NCBI GenBank assembly: GCA_008692225.1
Contig: VICG01000011.1
Coordinates: forward strand, 620,001 to 684,000
DNA length: 64,000 nt
Source: Monilinia fructicola
Taxonomy: Eukaryota > Ascomycota > Leotiomycetes > Helotiales > Sclerotiniaceae
Direction of reading: 5' to 3'
Shown here piece by piece: positions 38,501 through 50,285 of the stretch (positions within the stretch are counted from its first letter, which is position 1; the number at the start of each line of letters is the position of its first letter). The notes beneath the pieces are model-generated. The model did not search any database and was not told the DNA's origin. It saw only the letters and a list, made by a program, of their open reading frames with translations. The position numbers and the translations under genes were made by a program.

Positions 38501-38973
38501 GTTTTCCCTTTTCCTCGCCTGGGAGATGATAAATATGAGAAGATCATTTTTCCGTATGCAACCGGGTAGTAAAAAATATTTCACCCAATGGTTCCATGAT
38601 GTTTGGAGAAATCGGTTTTTGTTCTGGTCTATCATGGCGGGCTTCGCTACGGTATTCCCTATCTTATATATATTCCTGTTATAAACCGAAAGGTCTTTAA
38701 ACATGAGGTATTAGTTGGGAATGGGGTGTCGTTTTCGTTGAGTCTATCTTGTTCTTTTTGGGAATCGAGACCTGGAAATGGATCAAGAGGGTTTACATCA
38801 GAACACAGGTGAAGAAGACTAGGGATGTAATGGGGACTGCGGGAGAAGCGGATAGTGGAAAGGCTATTATGGAGTTACTGCAGGCACAGAGTACGCATAT
38901 CGGTAAGAAGGGCACAACGGTTGAACATACTGAGAAAACTAAGGACGTGGAGAGTGGGAATATAAGTCCTTAG
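35510..38973 (+). CDS. ENA: ENA-type Na+/K+-exporting P-type ATPase (P2D), apparent frameshifts
   Basis: The model is join(35510..35752,35813..36078,36137..36753,36805..38171,38227..38973), about 1078 aa after three small corrections. Introns are 60, 58, 51 and 55 bp and all join in phase. It is a plasma-membrane pump exporting Na+ or K+ using ATP, important for salt and alkaline tolerance. Visible P-type features are TGESLP in the actuator region, the phosphorylation site ICSDKTGTLTQGK, KGAVERV in the nucleotide-binding domain, MLTGDHPETA and [21 protein letters not shown]. The N-terminal cation-ATPase motif, membrane segments and RYVQAW-like HRYAQAWALTTTDFVGRFLG mark the fungal ENA subgroup. 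Breaks: +2 in the GT run at 37420-37427 (GLRVC-stop instead of GLRVLALAGKKW), +2 in the TA run at 38665-38674, and -1 at the GG of 38707-38708 (restoring KHEGISWEWGVVFVESILFF). Tail residues to 38973 are hydrophilic. Confidence 0.9.
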
Positions 38974-40199
38974 TGTGGCTGTTGTATCGGCATCGAGGTG
39001 TTTGGTACGGGGAAGATGCGTTTGAAAAGATAGATATCGGATTGAATCGACTCCAAAATTTATCAAGATAGAATGAGCATGTTTCAATTCTGTCTTGGGG
39101 TGTGGATTTGGGGCTTATGGGTTGGTGGGTGATGATGAAACTATGTTCTAAATTATATTTTATCAATCTAATGATGAGTTCTCGTGCAGCTGAATCAGAC
39201 CTTTTGGAGCGCTTGTAGCATATCGCAGAGATGCATTACCACCAACTTCGATAATCCATTCGGCCCTCTTCGTTGTGGGGAATGTGTGCATTTACTCTTA
39301 CATTGAGTGGGTGGCTCATGAAAGATTGAAAAATGCCCTGTGAAGCAGTCGAGAAACTGCCCAGTATGAGGAACAGAAAAATAGTTTAGATGATCATAAA
39401 AAATCGATCAAACATAGATATTTGCAGGATACTCTGTGTTTTGTAAACTAGTTTGATGTTTTCAAGGGAGACATTGACCAAGAAACGCTTACGAAGCACA
39501 AATGCTGCAACAAATAGATCATCACTCACATAAGCAATCACCTTTCTCATGAGTATGCGTTCTTGTTCTCTCTTCGGAGGAGCGAGCATTTTCCCCAGCA
39601 ACTTCTGGGCGCCGGCTGGCTGCTTTGATAACCTCAAGATGGCGTGTACGGTTGAGCTCAGTTCATACACCCCTGGGACACAAGGTTCTTAGATCGTATG
39701 CCTAGTATTATCTTAACATCATCAATACGAAGCAGCTGCCATGTTACGGGAAGAGGGTCTAGCAACCTATGACTCTGAGACTGAGATTCTCGATCCTACG
39801 AGCCTCATCTCACTACCTTGTTCACCCTCCCTCGCAAGATTACGTCGTCTCGAGTTCAAACTCTGTACTCCTTCTTGAAAGACGTTCGTTCATTCCTCAG
39901 CTCCCGCCCGAACGGTGGTGTTGGCTTCGAGAGCAAAGTCTGGTCTGGTCATTTCTTTTGACATGGCTCCCAACAATATATACGTTAATACAGCCGACAA
40001 TGGCCTTCGATCCTGACTTCAATAATACATGTCTCGTGTCTTACCGGAGCTTCTCCAATAACTTTGAGCAAAATCAACTCGTGCAATCTTGGCTTCTTCT
40101 GTAAGGGTTCGTTGGGATCGATTTTCTTCCACATTAGACCCAAGATATTAGGTCTAATATGGCCGATCCGAACGCAATATTTCAACGAATATATATCTG
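38974..40199. other. Intergenic, no supportable gene
   Basis: A minus frame of 94 codons at 39386-39670 and a plus frame at 39769-40104 have no recognised family. The right half may contain decayed 5' parts of the ABCG relic that follows, but I cannot align them by eye. Confidence 0.5.
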
Positions 40200-41425
40200 A
40201 TCAAATAAATGGTTGATCCGAACGGAATGAATCGGCTGCTGCAAGAGGTGCTCGGTGGATTCGTCAAATGTATTACTGTTTCGCTCGTTCGGTCAGACAG
40301 TAGACAAGACAATGGTCGGGGTTTTTACTGGAGATTGCAATGGGCGCGGTGGCCGCCCTTTTCATAGGTCTGTCCGTCTACAGAATCGAGGGGCTCTTGT
40401 TTCGAGGAATCTTTCGCCCTCCATTTCAATTCCTGTCAAGCGCTACTGACTATACGTCGGTCCCACGACTTGGTTTACTCTCTTATCTGGCAATTGGTGT
40501 GTTTTCTGGAGTTTTCGGATGATTGATCTGTTGTTACATGCTCCGATCTGAACACTTTAAGTATCCAAAACTCCTTTGGGTACCTCCCCCTGACAGCTCC
40601 CTCTAGTCTTGATTGTTTGAATGCCAATTGATAAGGATTTGCGGCTGCTGCACCGGGTATCAAGGCTTTCGGCGAAGAAAGTAAGGATTTCATCTTTCTT
40701 AGATCAGGTATTTACTAAGATCAGAATTGGTATATTGGCGTGAAGCGAGCTCGGGACACCATCGTTTTGTGTACTTCGTTGGGAAATATCATCAACTCTA
40801 TTTCGTCAGGTGTTATCCGCGTTACATTCCACAGCTTGTTATAGTATTTTGGCAACGCCGAGAATGTCTTTTGGTCTTTTGCTAGCTGTTGATACTCTCT
40901 ACTTCTACTGTTAGCACTTTCGAGAATATGTTGCATGTGTGTGTATAACGACTGACCAGATAGGTATTTTCGGGCTTGCTTGTTGTGTTTTTCGTCACTG
41001 CCACATCGAGACAATGGATCCCTCGTGGCAATGATTGTGAGTTTGATCCTGGGAGTTTTCGGAGGGCTATGGTTCTCCTCTAACCACGATCACAACATGG
41101 AACCTCGAATGGCTATGGAGACTTTGTCCTGGGGTAAGATTCATTTCATTTTTGAAAATCTTGCTTACTTCAGTATAAGACTTGGCTTCCAGGAGCTTAT
41201 TTTTTCATTCTGATACCTCCCCTTTGAAGTATCTCTATGATGTTGACTCTGTCGCTCTGTGGTCTGGATATACCATCAATGAACTTTGACTAGATATCAT
41301 GTGGGTTCTTTTCTCTGCCTCGTTTCACTGCATACTGATCACCTATAGTATGCTGTTGGTTATCGGAACGTTTTACCGCCCATTAACTTTCGTTGGTCTG
41401 ATTTACACCCATCGAGATTTGTAAG
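40200..41425 (+). pseudogene. Decayed ABCG-family transporter, membrane domain
   Basis: Pieces of an ABC-2 membrane domain appear in collinear order on the plus strand but in different frames with stops between. They are WIRQMYYCFARSVRQ (about 40255), MGAVAALFIGLSVYRIEGL then PPFQFLSSATDYTSVP (40340-40470), AAAAPGIKAFGEE (40641-40679), SLVAMIVSLILGVFGG (41014-41062), PLKYLYDVDSVALWSGYTI (41221-41280) and MLLVIGTFYRPLTFVGLIY (about 41351-41410). This order matches the second half of fungal ABCG half-transporters (FGEEK, AMIVSLILGVFGG, then a PLxYLY..GYT element and a last hydrophobic helix). In-frame stops (for example the TGA at 41289) and missing stretches indicate a pseudogene. The ATP-binding cassette itself is not visible. 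Confidence 0.7.
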
Positions 41426-42435
41426 TATGATTCAAGTAGTGGTGGTGATGGTGGTGAACTTAAGTAGCTATAAAACTAACTCTTATCACACAGGAGCCAA
41501 TCCACTTCTAATCAATATAATCTGAAAACACATCTCTGTTAACCCTGAAAAGCAACTTCACGCCGATCTTGCTGCGTAGAATTCACATACTCTGACTTCG
41601 TTAACCGTTTGCGACGTCGCATATCCGAACTGTATTTACCGAAATTCTCGAGGGGCTCGAGACTCCTTACCGTGCATGCATACAGAACAGGGTGCATCAA
41701 TTTTCTGTACAGTACGGACAGTACCGATATAAGTGGGGCTCATTCATATGTACGTCAACATACATACATACAGTATCGCTTTTACAGTACTGTACTGTAC
41801 CTTCTCCATTAGAGACATTTAGGTAACTATTAAAAGTTTCGAATAAGGGAATTTATAATAGCGATCGATCTATTGTTAAAACGAAGCTTAAAAGGGCAAC
41901 TATAAAATCTTTCGATTTATTTTATATTCATTCATTTCGATGAATATAGAGTGGAGCTTTGTTTTCATCGAATTAGCCTAATATAGTTAAAAACGGGCGT
42001 TAATCTTGAAGATATATACTTATATTAGAATTATTAATCAATCTAGCTTATTCGCTTGTATAGAATACTATACCATTTATAATCTTGCTAATTTTGAAAA
42101 GTATGAATAATAGCTAAATGCTTTTTAATAGAATCTTCATATTTATAAACTATGCCTATTATATAAAACTATGAAAATGAAAATGAAAACTGGCTAAATG
42201 TCTCTATTGTAATGTGGCACTCTTGTGGATCAGAGTTACTGTAGTATGCGGCCGGCAAGATCCAGTTTGGTGACTGAAAGTTTTCCGATACATAAATGAA
42301 TGAAATTCAATGAATCCCTTCAAGACAATCATAGATGTCCACGGGTGATTATTGTCAGTTCGAAAACAAACTGTTTACGGAGTCGGGTAATCCTGTACTG
42401 CGCAGAGTAGGTGCTGTTGTAACTAGGTAACTCTA
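41426..42435. other. Intergenic, AT-rich
   Basis: No gene. Repeated ACAGTAC/GTACTGTAC motifs at 41695-41800, a 9-bp hairpin TATATTCAT/ATGAATATA at about 41922-41950, and AT-rich sequence up to the MITE. Confidence 0.55.
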
Positions 42436-42686
42436 CTTGGCGTTGTTTTGGGTCAATGCCGGGCTGAAAATTAACTGAAAAAGAAACATATTTTAAAAAA
42501 TTATAATAAATTAATAAATCAGTTGAAAATTATAAATAATGCTTTAAAGTATTATTGAGTTAAAAAATAAACGTTTAGTATATTTAAATTCTTAAAAATG
42601 GAAGTTTTATAATATATAAAAAAGAGTTTAAAAGATATACTATTTTGTAGATTTTTAGCCCGGCATTGACCCAAAACAACGCCAAG
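42436..42686. mobile_element. TA-flanked MITE, copy A (251 bp)
   Basis: It has near-perfect terminal inverted repeats of about 35 bp: the left end starts CTTGGCGTTGTTTTGGG, and the right end is its reverse complement ending CCAAG. It is flanked by TA on both sides (42434-42435, 42687-42688), the target site of Tc1/mariner-superfamily elements. The interior is about 180 bp of AT-rich non-coding DNA. Related copies, in different states of decay, lie at 50286-50800. It must be mobilised in trans because it encodes nothing. Confidence 0.9.
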
Positions 42687-42863
42687 TAGCTCTTAGCAGA
42701 TACATACAGTATGGCACGGTCCACAATTAAGTAGAACTACCCCACCAAACCTTCCCTCATCCACAAGCGAGGAATAAATAGAGACTCACTTACTTACCCC
42801 TTCATTCCCGTGATGAACCATTAATCCATCAAAAAGACACAAAAAAACTACAAAAAAGATGAG

Positions 42864-42964
42864 TGACCAGACTGGGGCTCGAACCCAGGACCTATTCCGA
42901 TCTTCCAAGTTCGATGTGAACTGGAGTGTAAAGGAAGCGTCGTAACCAACTAGACCATCCGGCC
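42864..42964 (-). tRNA. tRNA-Val (anticodon UAC), with intron
   Basis: Read on the minus strand the cloverleaf is complete. The acceptor stem is GGCCGGA with TCTGGTC. The D arm follows TGGTCTAGTTGGTTACGAC. The anticodon stem CTTCC is followed by loop TTTACA and, after an intron, C then GGAAT. The variable loop is AGGTC, the T arm is CTGGG-TTCGAGC-CCCAG, and the discriminator is A. The anticodon is TAC, giving valine; the TTTACAC loop is as in other fungal tRNA-Val(UAC). The intron is about 27 nt, after position 37; its exact edges are inferred from the loop and the 5-nt variable region. Mature length is 74 nt. A T-rich run (CTCATCTTTTTT) follows as RNA polymerase III terminator. Confidence 0.9.
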
Positions 42965-45923
42965 TCTTTTGAACTTGTGGTTGAAGTGGAAGTTTTTGAA
43001 ATTATATCTAGCGTTTGGTGGGGTGCGGGATCGATGTTGGTGTGGAATAGCTTGGCCCCGCTCGCTACAGGAGTCGGTTAGTACATATTGATTAATACTG
43101 ACTCCACCTCATTGAACGAGCCGATGTACTTGCAAGTTTTAATTGTTGTTACGCGTTACAATCCCCTCGATGCTTTTACAGAACGAGGTAAAACTCGTCG
43201 TTTGGGAAATTCTTGTTCTATCTGCTTCCATGGTTTGAAGTTTGGTCGCGGGAATGATTGGGTATCATTTCCGGGGGAGAACCCTTGGGCAGTGCCGAAT
43301 GCAAAGGCAAGACTTGGTCAATCATTACTGATCGTGAGACTGGTTGAAAGGGAGTTTATAGAGGCGTTGGTGAAGTTGCTCATTCGGCGATGTGGTTAAA
43401 TATCTCATGCAATTTCGAATACCTTCTAGGGGTAAATGAATTATTCCTTGGACTCTACCACTGGAGCCCATCGGGCGATGAGGCTCTATCGAGGTACTAT
43501 CGCAGCAGTATAATCCCTCCGGCTAGGTGGTACAGTATGTGAAGCTGCGGAAATTGATAGACGGGCTGTGGAAGTTGACTTTTATATTTTATGAAATAGA
43601 TGGTTGGCTGTTGGTCGCACTGGAAAATACTCTGCAGCTATTTATCCTGTGTCCTGCGATGTAGGAGTTGCTGGTACAACTCATACAAGTAATAGTTAGA
43701 AACTTGCGGATGAAATTTCTAATGGGTGGTTTGGTAGAGCGGTGGCTCTGAGTCTATGTATGTAGAGGGGATAATTTTCCAGTAGTCTGGAACAGCAGAT
43801 CAACAAGTCCAAGAACACGAGATATTAGTCTTGAGAAGACATTTGATGTTCAGGAATCTTTATCAGCTGCGAGGTCATGAATTAAGAACCGTTTGATCAT
43901 TTGAATGAATGGATTATTTCAAATAGATTCAATTTCCCAGATCCATCTAATCCTCAAGATCAATCTACCAAATTGAATAAGATAAGTCAATCCTTTCCAA
44001 TCTCAGTTCTCTCTCTTCCATCTCTTCCATCTCTTCCCTCTCTTTACTCTCTATTTTAAAGCTTGGTAGTATCTTAACATCTTCAACCAGCCACCCCCTA
44101 ACCCAACAATTCCAACCCCAAGTAAATATATCATCCTCGATACTCTCAAGATCCAAATCCAACCGTCAACACGCTCTCAACCCCCAACTACCCTTTCCAG
44201 AATCGAAAGCTTAGACTTGGAAAAAAAATAGACTGCTCGCAGAGATAAAAAGGATCAGTCACCAGGAGACGGAGTTTAGCAACCACATTCATCATCGACC
44301 GGCTGTAAATACGCTAGTAATCACGAATCATCTCGCGGGCTGCGAGAACGGGCCTTCAATTGAGCTTCATGGAGATAGGGATAGGACGCGTAGGTGAACA
44401 CGAAGACTCTGATACAGTGGGCCAAGAATGGAAGTGCTCAAAGTTGATAGTGAGGCTATGAATCTACGATTGATCCACCATACTCCATTTAGTACCATCG
44501 GAGTGCGATGCTACAAGAACATCATCGTCGTGTCGTGATGAGCAAGTTCTTGGTCGGATCGGCGGATGGGGTATAACAGCAATTTGAACCGATGGTGGGA
44601 GATTCGCGTGCCAAACTCGTTTCGGAATTTTGGTATACGGTATTCGAGATCAGGGGGTCCGGTAGTGCGAACGGCTTGAGATTTTTCACGTTGTTTGTCC
44701 GGACTGGATGGATTTTGGCATTGTTATATTGGGAGCGTTACGGTTTGTTTTGCGAAATGTAAGTTTTGATACACAGAGTACTTATGTTGAGTGAAGCCAT
44801 GTAACAGTCTTAGCATATCCCATCCGAATTCATCGGATTCGAGCAGATTAGTTAATTCTTGGGATGGATGAAGTGAAATTTCTTTGCATGGTTCGACATA
44901 ACTAGGTACTTTTTGAGATGGTCTCACAGGTCCAATCGAAGCAGTGAGGTTGTTCGGGATATTGGTGTTCTTCAAGTAATTAGTCGACGTTTCTTATTGA
45001 ATCGAATAATCAGGGTTATGAGACAATTCTGTTCTTACCATTATACATATTATTCTATCGACCTGGTTTGAACGTTGCCTATAGCAATGTTACACCTCGA
45101 ATGATAGATTCAACTGTGCGGTGACCCAGAAGCAGACTCAAGTCAAGCAACCAAATGCTACAAGTTCACCCCAGACCAACCTCGCTAAAGCAGGGGGAAG
45201 AAAGAAGAAAGCTTATTTACCACCGACCTGTGACACGATTTCCCAGAATTGCACACCGGAAAACCAATACATTAGTATAATTCCAAAACACTCCCTCTTA
45301 TAAAACATCCACGATGTTTCTCCATCAACTCCCCCCTCCCCTTCACCCTCTAAACCATCATCCATCATGCTTAGAACCCCCAGAATCCCTTGCGATATAT
45401 ATATTCCCATCTCTACCAAAAGGCACCCCACTACCAGAACCATCCAGCGTCATATCGCCGTACCAATATCCAACCAAACAAATACGGCACACACATCTCC
45501 CGCCACGCATCCGACGCACTGAGAGAAAGCTACAAACACGATCCAAGTCACAGCTTCATCCTCCCGGTCAACACAACACAACACAACGCGCACCGAACAC
45601 CCCCCTAAACACACGATGAAATCCCAGCATGCGCCTCCCCTCCCACGGCCCAACAGCACGAGTAGGCATCGCAGGAAACATCCTCCGACGAACCTCCACG
45701 CCCGCAACCCCCCAACAAAACAATCCCCGCACCAACCCGTCTCCCCATCCGCACACTCGAACCACCATCCATCGCGAACCTCGGGATCGTCCGAGGCCTA
45801 CTCGCCCCTTCCTCCACCCAGCACGCTGCGAACTCGAACCGCAGATCGATTCATGGCCATTCCGCCCCCACGCAAGGGCCCTCCCTTCCTCTCTCCTAGC
45901 ACCGGTACCACCATAGCCAACCC

Positions 45924-45924
45924 A

Positions 45925-45961
<37 letters not shown>
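45924..45961. repeat. AGAACC hexamer array
   Basis: Six or more tandem AGAACC units inside a C/A-rich block, followed by CCGAA/TCGAA pentamers to about 46020. Confidence 0.9.
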
Positions 45962-45962
<1 letters not shown>

Positions 45963-46546
45963 CACTCTATCAACACCCACCCCATCACCGAACCGAACCG
46001 AACCGAATCGAATCGAATCAACCCAAACCCAAGCTTGACACCACCAAAATAACCAAACCCACCCCCAACCCCAACCCCGCACGAGCATCGCCGCGCACCT
46101 CAGGGGATTCCCTTTCCCTCCTCCACGCAAGTCGCACCAGCTAGCTATCGACCGAGCGAACGAGCAGTACATCCACCTCTCAAGCTCAAGCTCAAGCTCA
46201 AGCACAAGCTCAAGCTCAAGAACGAAGCACGAAGAAAGAGCCCGGCCCTCCACATCCTTACCCGCGATTATATCGACGCAGACGTAAAATCCAACCACAC
46301 GTCCTTCTCACGAGCCACGAGCCACGAGCCACGAGCCGCAAGCCGCAAGCCAATATCTCGTCCGGATGTCCATCTCCGTAGGTAAATACGTAGGTACCCA
46401 GTAGTACCCCGTCGCTCATGTCCATTCCCCACCCCTCCCGTAAGGCGGAGGAAAATGCGATCACGCGCTGTATATGGCTGCGGGAAATGTCGCCGGGTTC
46501 GGAGAGATAAATGTGATGCGTACCTCGGTGTTTATGGATATGCATA

Positions 46547-46601
46547 TACATACATACATACATACATACATACATACATACATACATACATACATACATA
46601 C
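46547..46601. repeat. ACAT tetranucleotide microsatellite
   Basis: About 13 perfect tandem tetramers. Tyr/Ile/His-rich open frames across it are by-products. Confidence 0.95.
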
Positions 46602-47199
46602 ACCTCTAGCCCTCCCCCCCTCCCCTTCCCCCTTTCTTGCCCCCACAGCAAACGAATTATAATACCTAGCTATCTATTCATGAATAAAACAGCATTACGA
46701 GCAACACTTTCACATCTTCATACAATTCAAAGGATGATGCAAGTATGCAAGTTGTAGATATGTATGTATATGTATGTATATATGTGTATGTGTAGATATA
46801 TATGTGTAGATATGTATGTGCATACTTCTTCAGCAATGGATTATTTCACCATGCCTTCCGAACCTAACATCTTAATTCAACTCAATTCAATTCAACCCAA
46901 CTCATCTTCTCATCCATCAAAGCCCAAGGGGAAAAAAAAAGCTCTGTAGTCTTATTTGTATAAAATGATATCGCCCACGTCTCTCCCAGAATCTATGAAC
47001 ATGAGCACAACAGCCACCCATCCCATCCATCCAAAAGGATCACAGCTACACATATATCAATCCTCAATTCAAGTCATTCATTCCGCCAACGATCCAATCC
47101 CTATTTACGCCATTATTCACTCCATCATACGTTGAAGTATACCGCAATAGCCTTTACAGCTGTCGATCTCTTCCATAGTACCCCCATCCTAATCAGCAT

Positions 47200-48469
47200 C
47201 TAAACAATCGGGGCCTGTACATTTACTTGTTGAGGTTGTAGCGTGCCTTCTGATTTGACATATTTAGCCGCCTTGGTCTCATCAAATCTCCAAATTCCAC
47301 CAGTTTTATCCTCATCTGCTAATAATTGAATACTGGGTCCCAACTTTTGCAAGATGGGACAACTTTCCATCTTGGTGAAATATCTCCTCTCCCAAGTTCT
47401 TCCCTCATTCTTTTCCTTGATTCTCAGTTCGCGTTGAGAAACTTCGATTTTGGTTTTCTCGTTACCTGTTGCATCCATGTCGCCGGATGCGATGCCAGCG
47501 GCAACCTTAGACCATGCGCGCCGCGATTCTAATGGGTCTTGTTCCTCAATTGGTGCAATGTAGAGTGGGGTAACCGGTGTCGCATCCGCATCATACGAAT
47601 CTATCAGATCACTCTTCTTTCCACCACTTCGAATCTCGAATTGCTTGGTCCACTGTCCAGTCACGGTATATAGAGTGTCCTTTTCCTTGCCGGTGGGGTA
47701 TAATGTGGCGGTGAAACTATTCTTCTTGCCAGACAACCATCCCTTACCACTATAATCAATCTTGGCTGTGAATCCTGAGCTGCTGGTGATGTATGATTTG
47801 GCTTCGAGTTCGACAAAGGGGGAACCAAAGATTAAACCTTCAATGTGAAGGTTTGGAAGAGTGATGAGGTAGGTTTCGTTATAGGCAGGAATACTGAGTA
47901 CTGCATGTCCGATCTGTTTAACATTGATGGTTCGAGAGAATGAAGCCTTTTGAGCATTATATCCTTGCAAGTATACGCCATGCTTCTTGTTGGAGATTTG
48001 GTATGCGGTAACAGGTGGATGATGGCTAGATAGCATGTTAGAAATGGCATTGCATTGATCTTTGTAAATCTACATACCTGACCTGCTCAGAAATGAGCTC
48101 AGTAGTGCCACAAGCATCCTCCCACTTTCCAATGAACAACTCTCCTAGGAAAGGGTTCAATGGTTTCTTCTCATTTCCATATTTATCACTTCGACTAGCA
48201 TATTGTTGCTTCAATGTGCTCAAGAACCATTTTAATACCAACAGGGCTCTTTTTTGAGGATCCTTCTCTGCCGCAGGAGCAACGAAGATATTAGGATGTT
48301 CTGCCCAATATGAAGAGAACTCGGTCAATGATGTCGACGATAGAATGAATGGTGGAGCTGTCAATGAAGATAAATCTCCATTGAATGAAGCGATCGACTT
48401 TAAGAAAGCACTCCAAGTTCCTTTATTCTGCGCAGATACACCTGCTCCTTCAGCTTCGTTGGAAGACAT
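47200..48469 (-). CDS. KES1: Oxysterol-binding protein, Kes1/Osh4-like
   Basis: The model is complement(join(47200..48025,48078..48469)), 405 aa. The 52-bp intron (GTATGT donor, CTATCTAG acceptor) interrupts the family signature exactly; splicing restores [12 protein letters not shown]. Short OSBP-related proteins of this type exchange sterol for phosphatidylinositol 4-phosphate between ER and Golgi membranes and restrain Golgi vesicle formation. Further family blocks are [37 protein letters not shown], and near the end [12 protein letters not shown] and [10 protein letters not shown]. Length is close to yeast Kes1/Osh4 (434 aa), and there is no PH domain or ankyrin repeat, which places it in the short class. 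The start [10 protein letters not shown] is the first ATG. The upstream 3.7 kb is repeat-rich. Confidence 0.93.
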
Positions 48470-49205
48470 CTCTTATATTGTACCTTGGTGGGTTGTGCAG
48501 ATATGGATGGATCTGGTGAGCCAAGGAGGTTTTTGAGATTGTGGAGTAAGTTGAATGGTAAAGATGGATATTATTTTGAATGAATAGCGTTGAAATTCGA
48601 GTATTAATACCCACGTCCACGGGCACTTTAACTCAAGTAGTAAGTAGTATAGTAAGTAGTAATGCAGGTAATTTGAAAAGGATTCAGGAACTGCACATGG
48701 AATGGTAAATAATTGTTTAGAAGCAGAAGCAGAAGTAGACGTAGACGTAGAAGTAGAATAGATGTAGAAGAATAGAAGAATCACAGAATAACAAGAACAA
48801 CGAGAACGAGAACGAGAACAAGAACAGGAACAAGAACTAGAATGATTTGAATTCAAGTCTTTTAAGAAGTAAGAAGGAAGGATTGTCCTTGTGATATTAG
48901 TTTAATGTGTACACAACCAACGAACGATGTTTATGATGGATGAATGAGTCTGATGGATCTTGGATAAGATGAGTTATGGAGCTTTTGGTTTTTTAATCGT
49001 CAAGGGTTGATAAATGATGGTATTTTGACACAAGGGGGGGGGAAGGGGGGGGAAGGAAATGGAAAATGGGAAATGGAATCTTTTGGTGGATGGAGATTTC
49101 TTGGCTGGCTGGCTGGCGGTGGTGGTTGGGCTGGATTGATGGAGGGATGGAGGGATGGAGAGATGGATAGATAAATTGATTAATAAATGAATAATAATTA
49201 ATATT

Positions 49206-49500
<295 letters not shown>

Positions 49501-50285
49501 TTAATTTATTAAATAATTAAATACCACCTTAGAAGTATCTAACTAACCCTTCCAAGGTTTCACTTTTTGCCCCTCAGATTGAATAACCGCATCTACTCCG
49601 TACAGAGTACATACAGTAAATACTATTACTACTACTATCTACTACTATCTACTACCTACTACTTACTACCTATTACCTACTATCTACTACTTATTACCTA
49701 CTACCTACTATCTACTCCCTCCTACCTACTCCAACTCAACCTCCTTACTCCCTTGTGGAGACGTCATCTACGTATACACTATACAGACAGCACTGCCCCG
49801 AAATGCTAATCCATAGATGCTGTAAGGATTATATTGTCATGATGGGTGGCGGGGCTAGTTGTACAGTACAGATACAGCACGGGGGAGTTCTACCGATACA
49901 TTGGATTGATTGATGATTGATGATTGAAGGATTGATTGATTTGAATAATCTTGGAAACATTATGATTCTCAAACTTTATCCTCTCGTCCTGGTAGTTTCA
50001 AGTGCCTCCAGGGCTAGGTAGGTTGAGTAACTTGAGTTCCTCCTTGGTACACGTCATGATTATTTCTATTGGTCGATGGAATGGATTTATGGGATGGTTC
50101 TTGTATCTACCTAGGTAGGTAATAGGTATACTGTACAGTACAGTAATAATAAGGACAAGGGACAATTTGATCGGCAGCTTCAATTGTATGGAGTATAATA
50201 CAGTAAGTAGTTCTAGTCCCTGCAGATTGTAAAGGAGGGAAAGAAGAAAGAAAGATGAGTATATATATAATTATCCATAGATGTA

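Larger units (their letters stand above)
42965..47199. other. Long gene-poor interval with simple repeats
   Basis: About 4.2 kb without a gene I can support. The frame 43088-43399 (103 codons) has no family. From 45310 to 46300 the plus strand is C/A-rich with few T, producing overlapping Pro/Thr/Arg-rich frames on both strands that are compositional. Simple repeats include AGAACC (45924-45961), CTCAAG (about 46174-46220) and ACAT (46547-46601). The left part of 46600-47199 is the 3' side of the oxysterol-binding gene. Confidence 0.55.

Noticed and set aside
43088..43399. 103-codon plus frame
   Set aside because: No recognisable motif; the surrounding 4 kb is gene-poor.
45314..46298. Several Pro/Arg/Thr-rich frames on both strands
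   Set aside because: They arise from the C/A-rich composition and simple repeats; no start or domain is favoured.
46455..46757. Tyr/Ile/His-rich frames
   Set aside because: Translation of the ACAT microsatellite.
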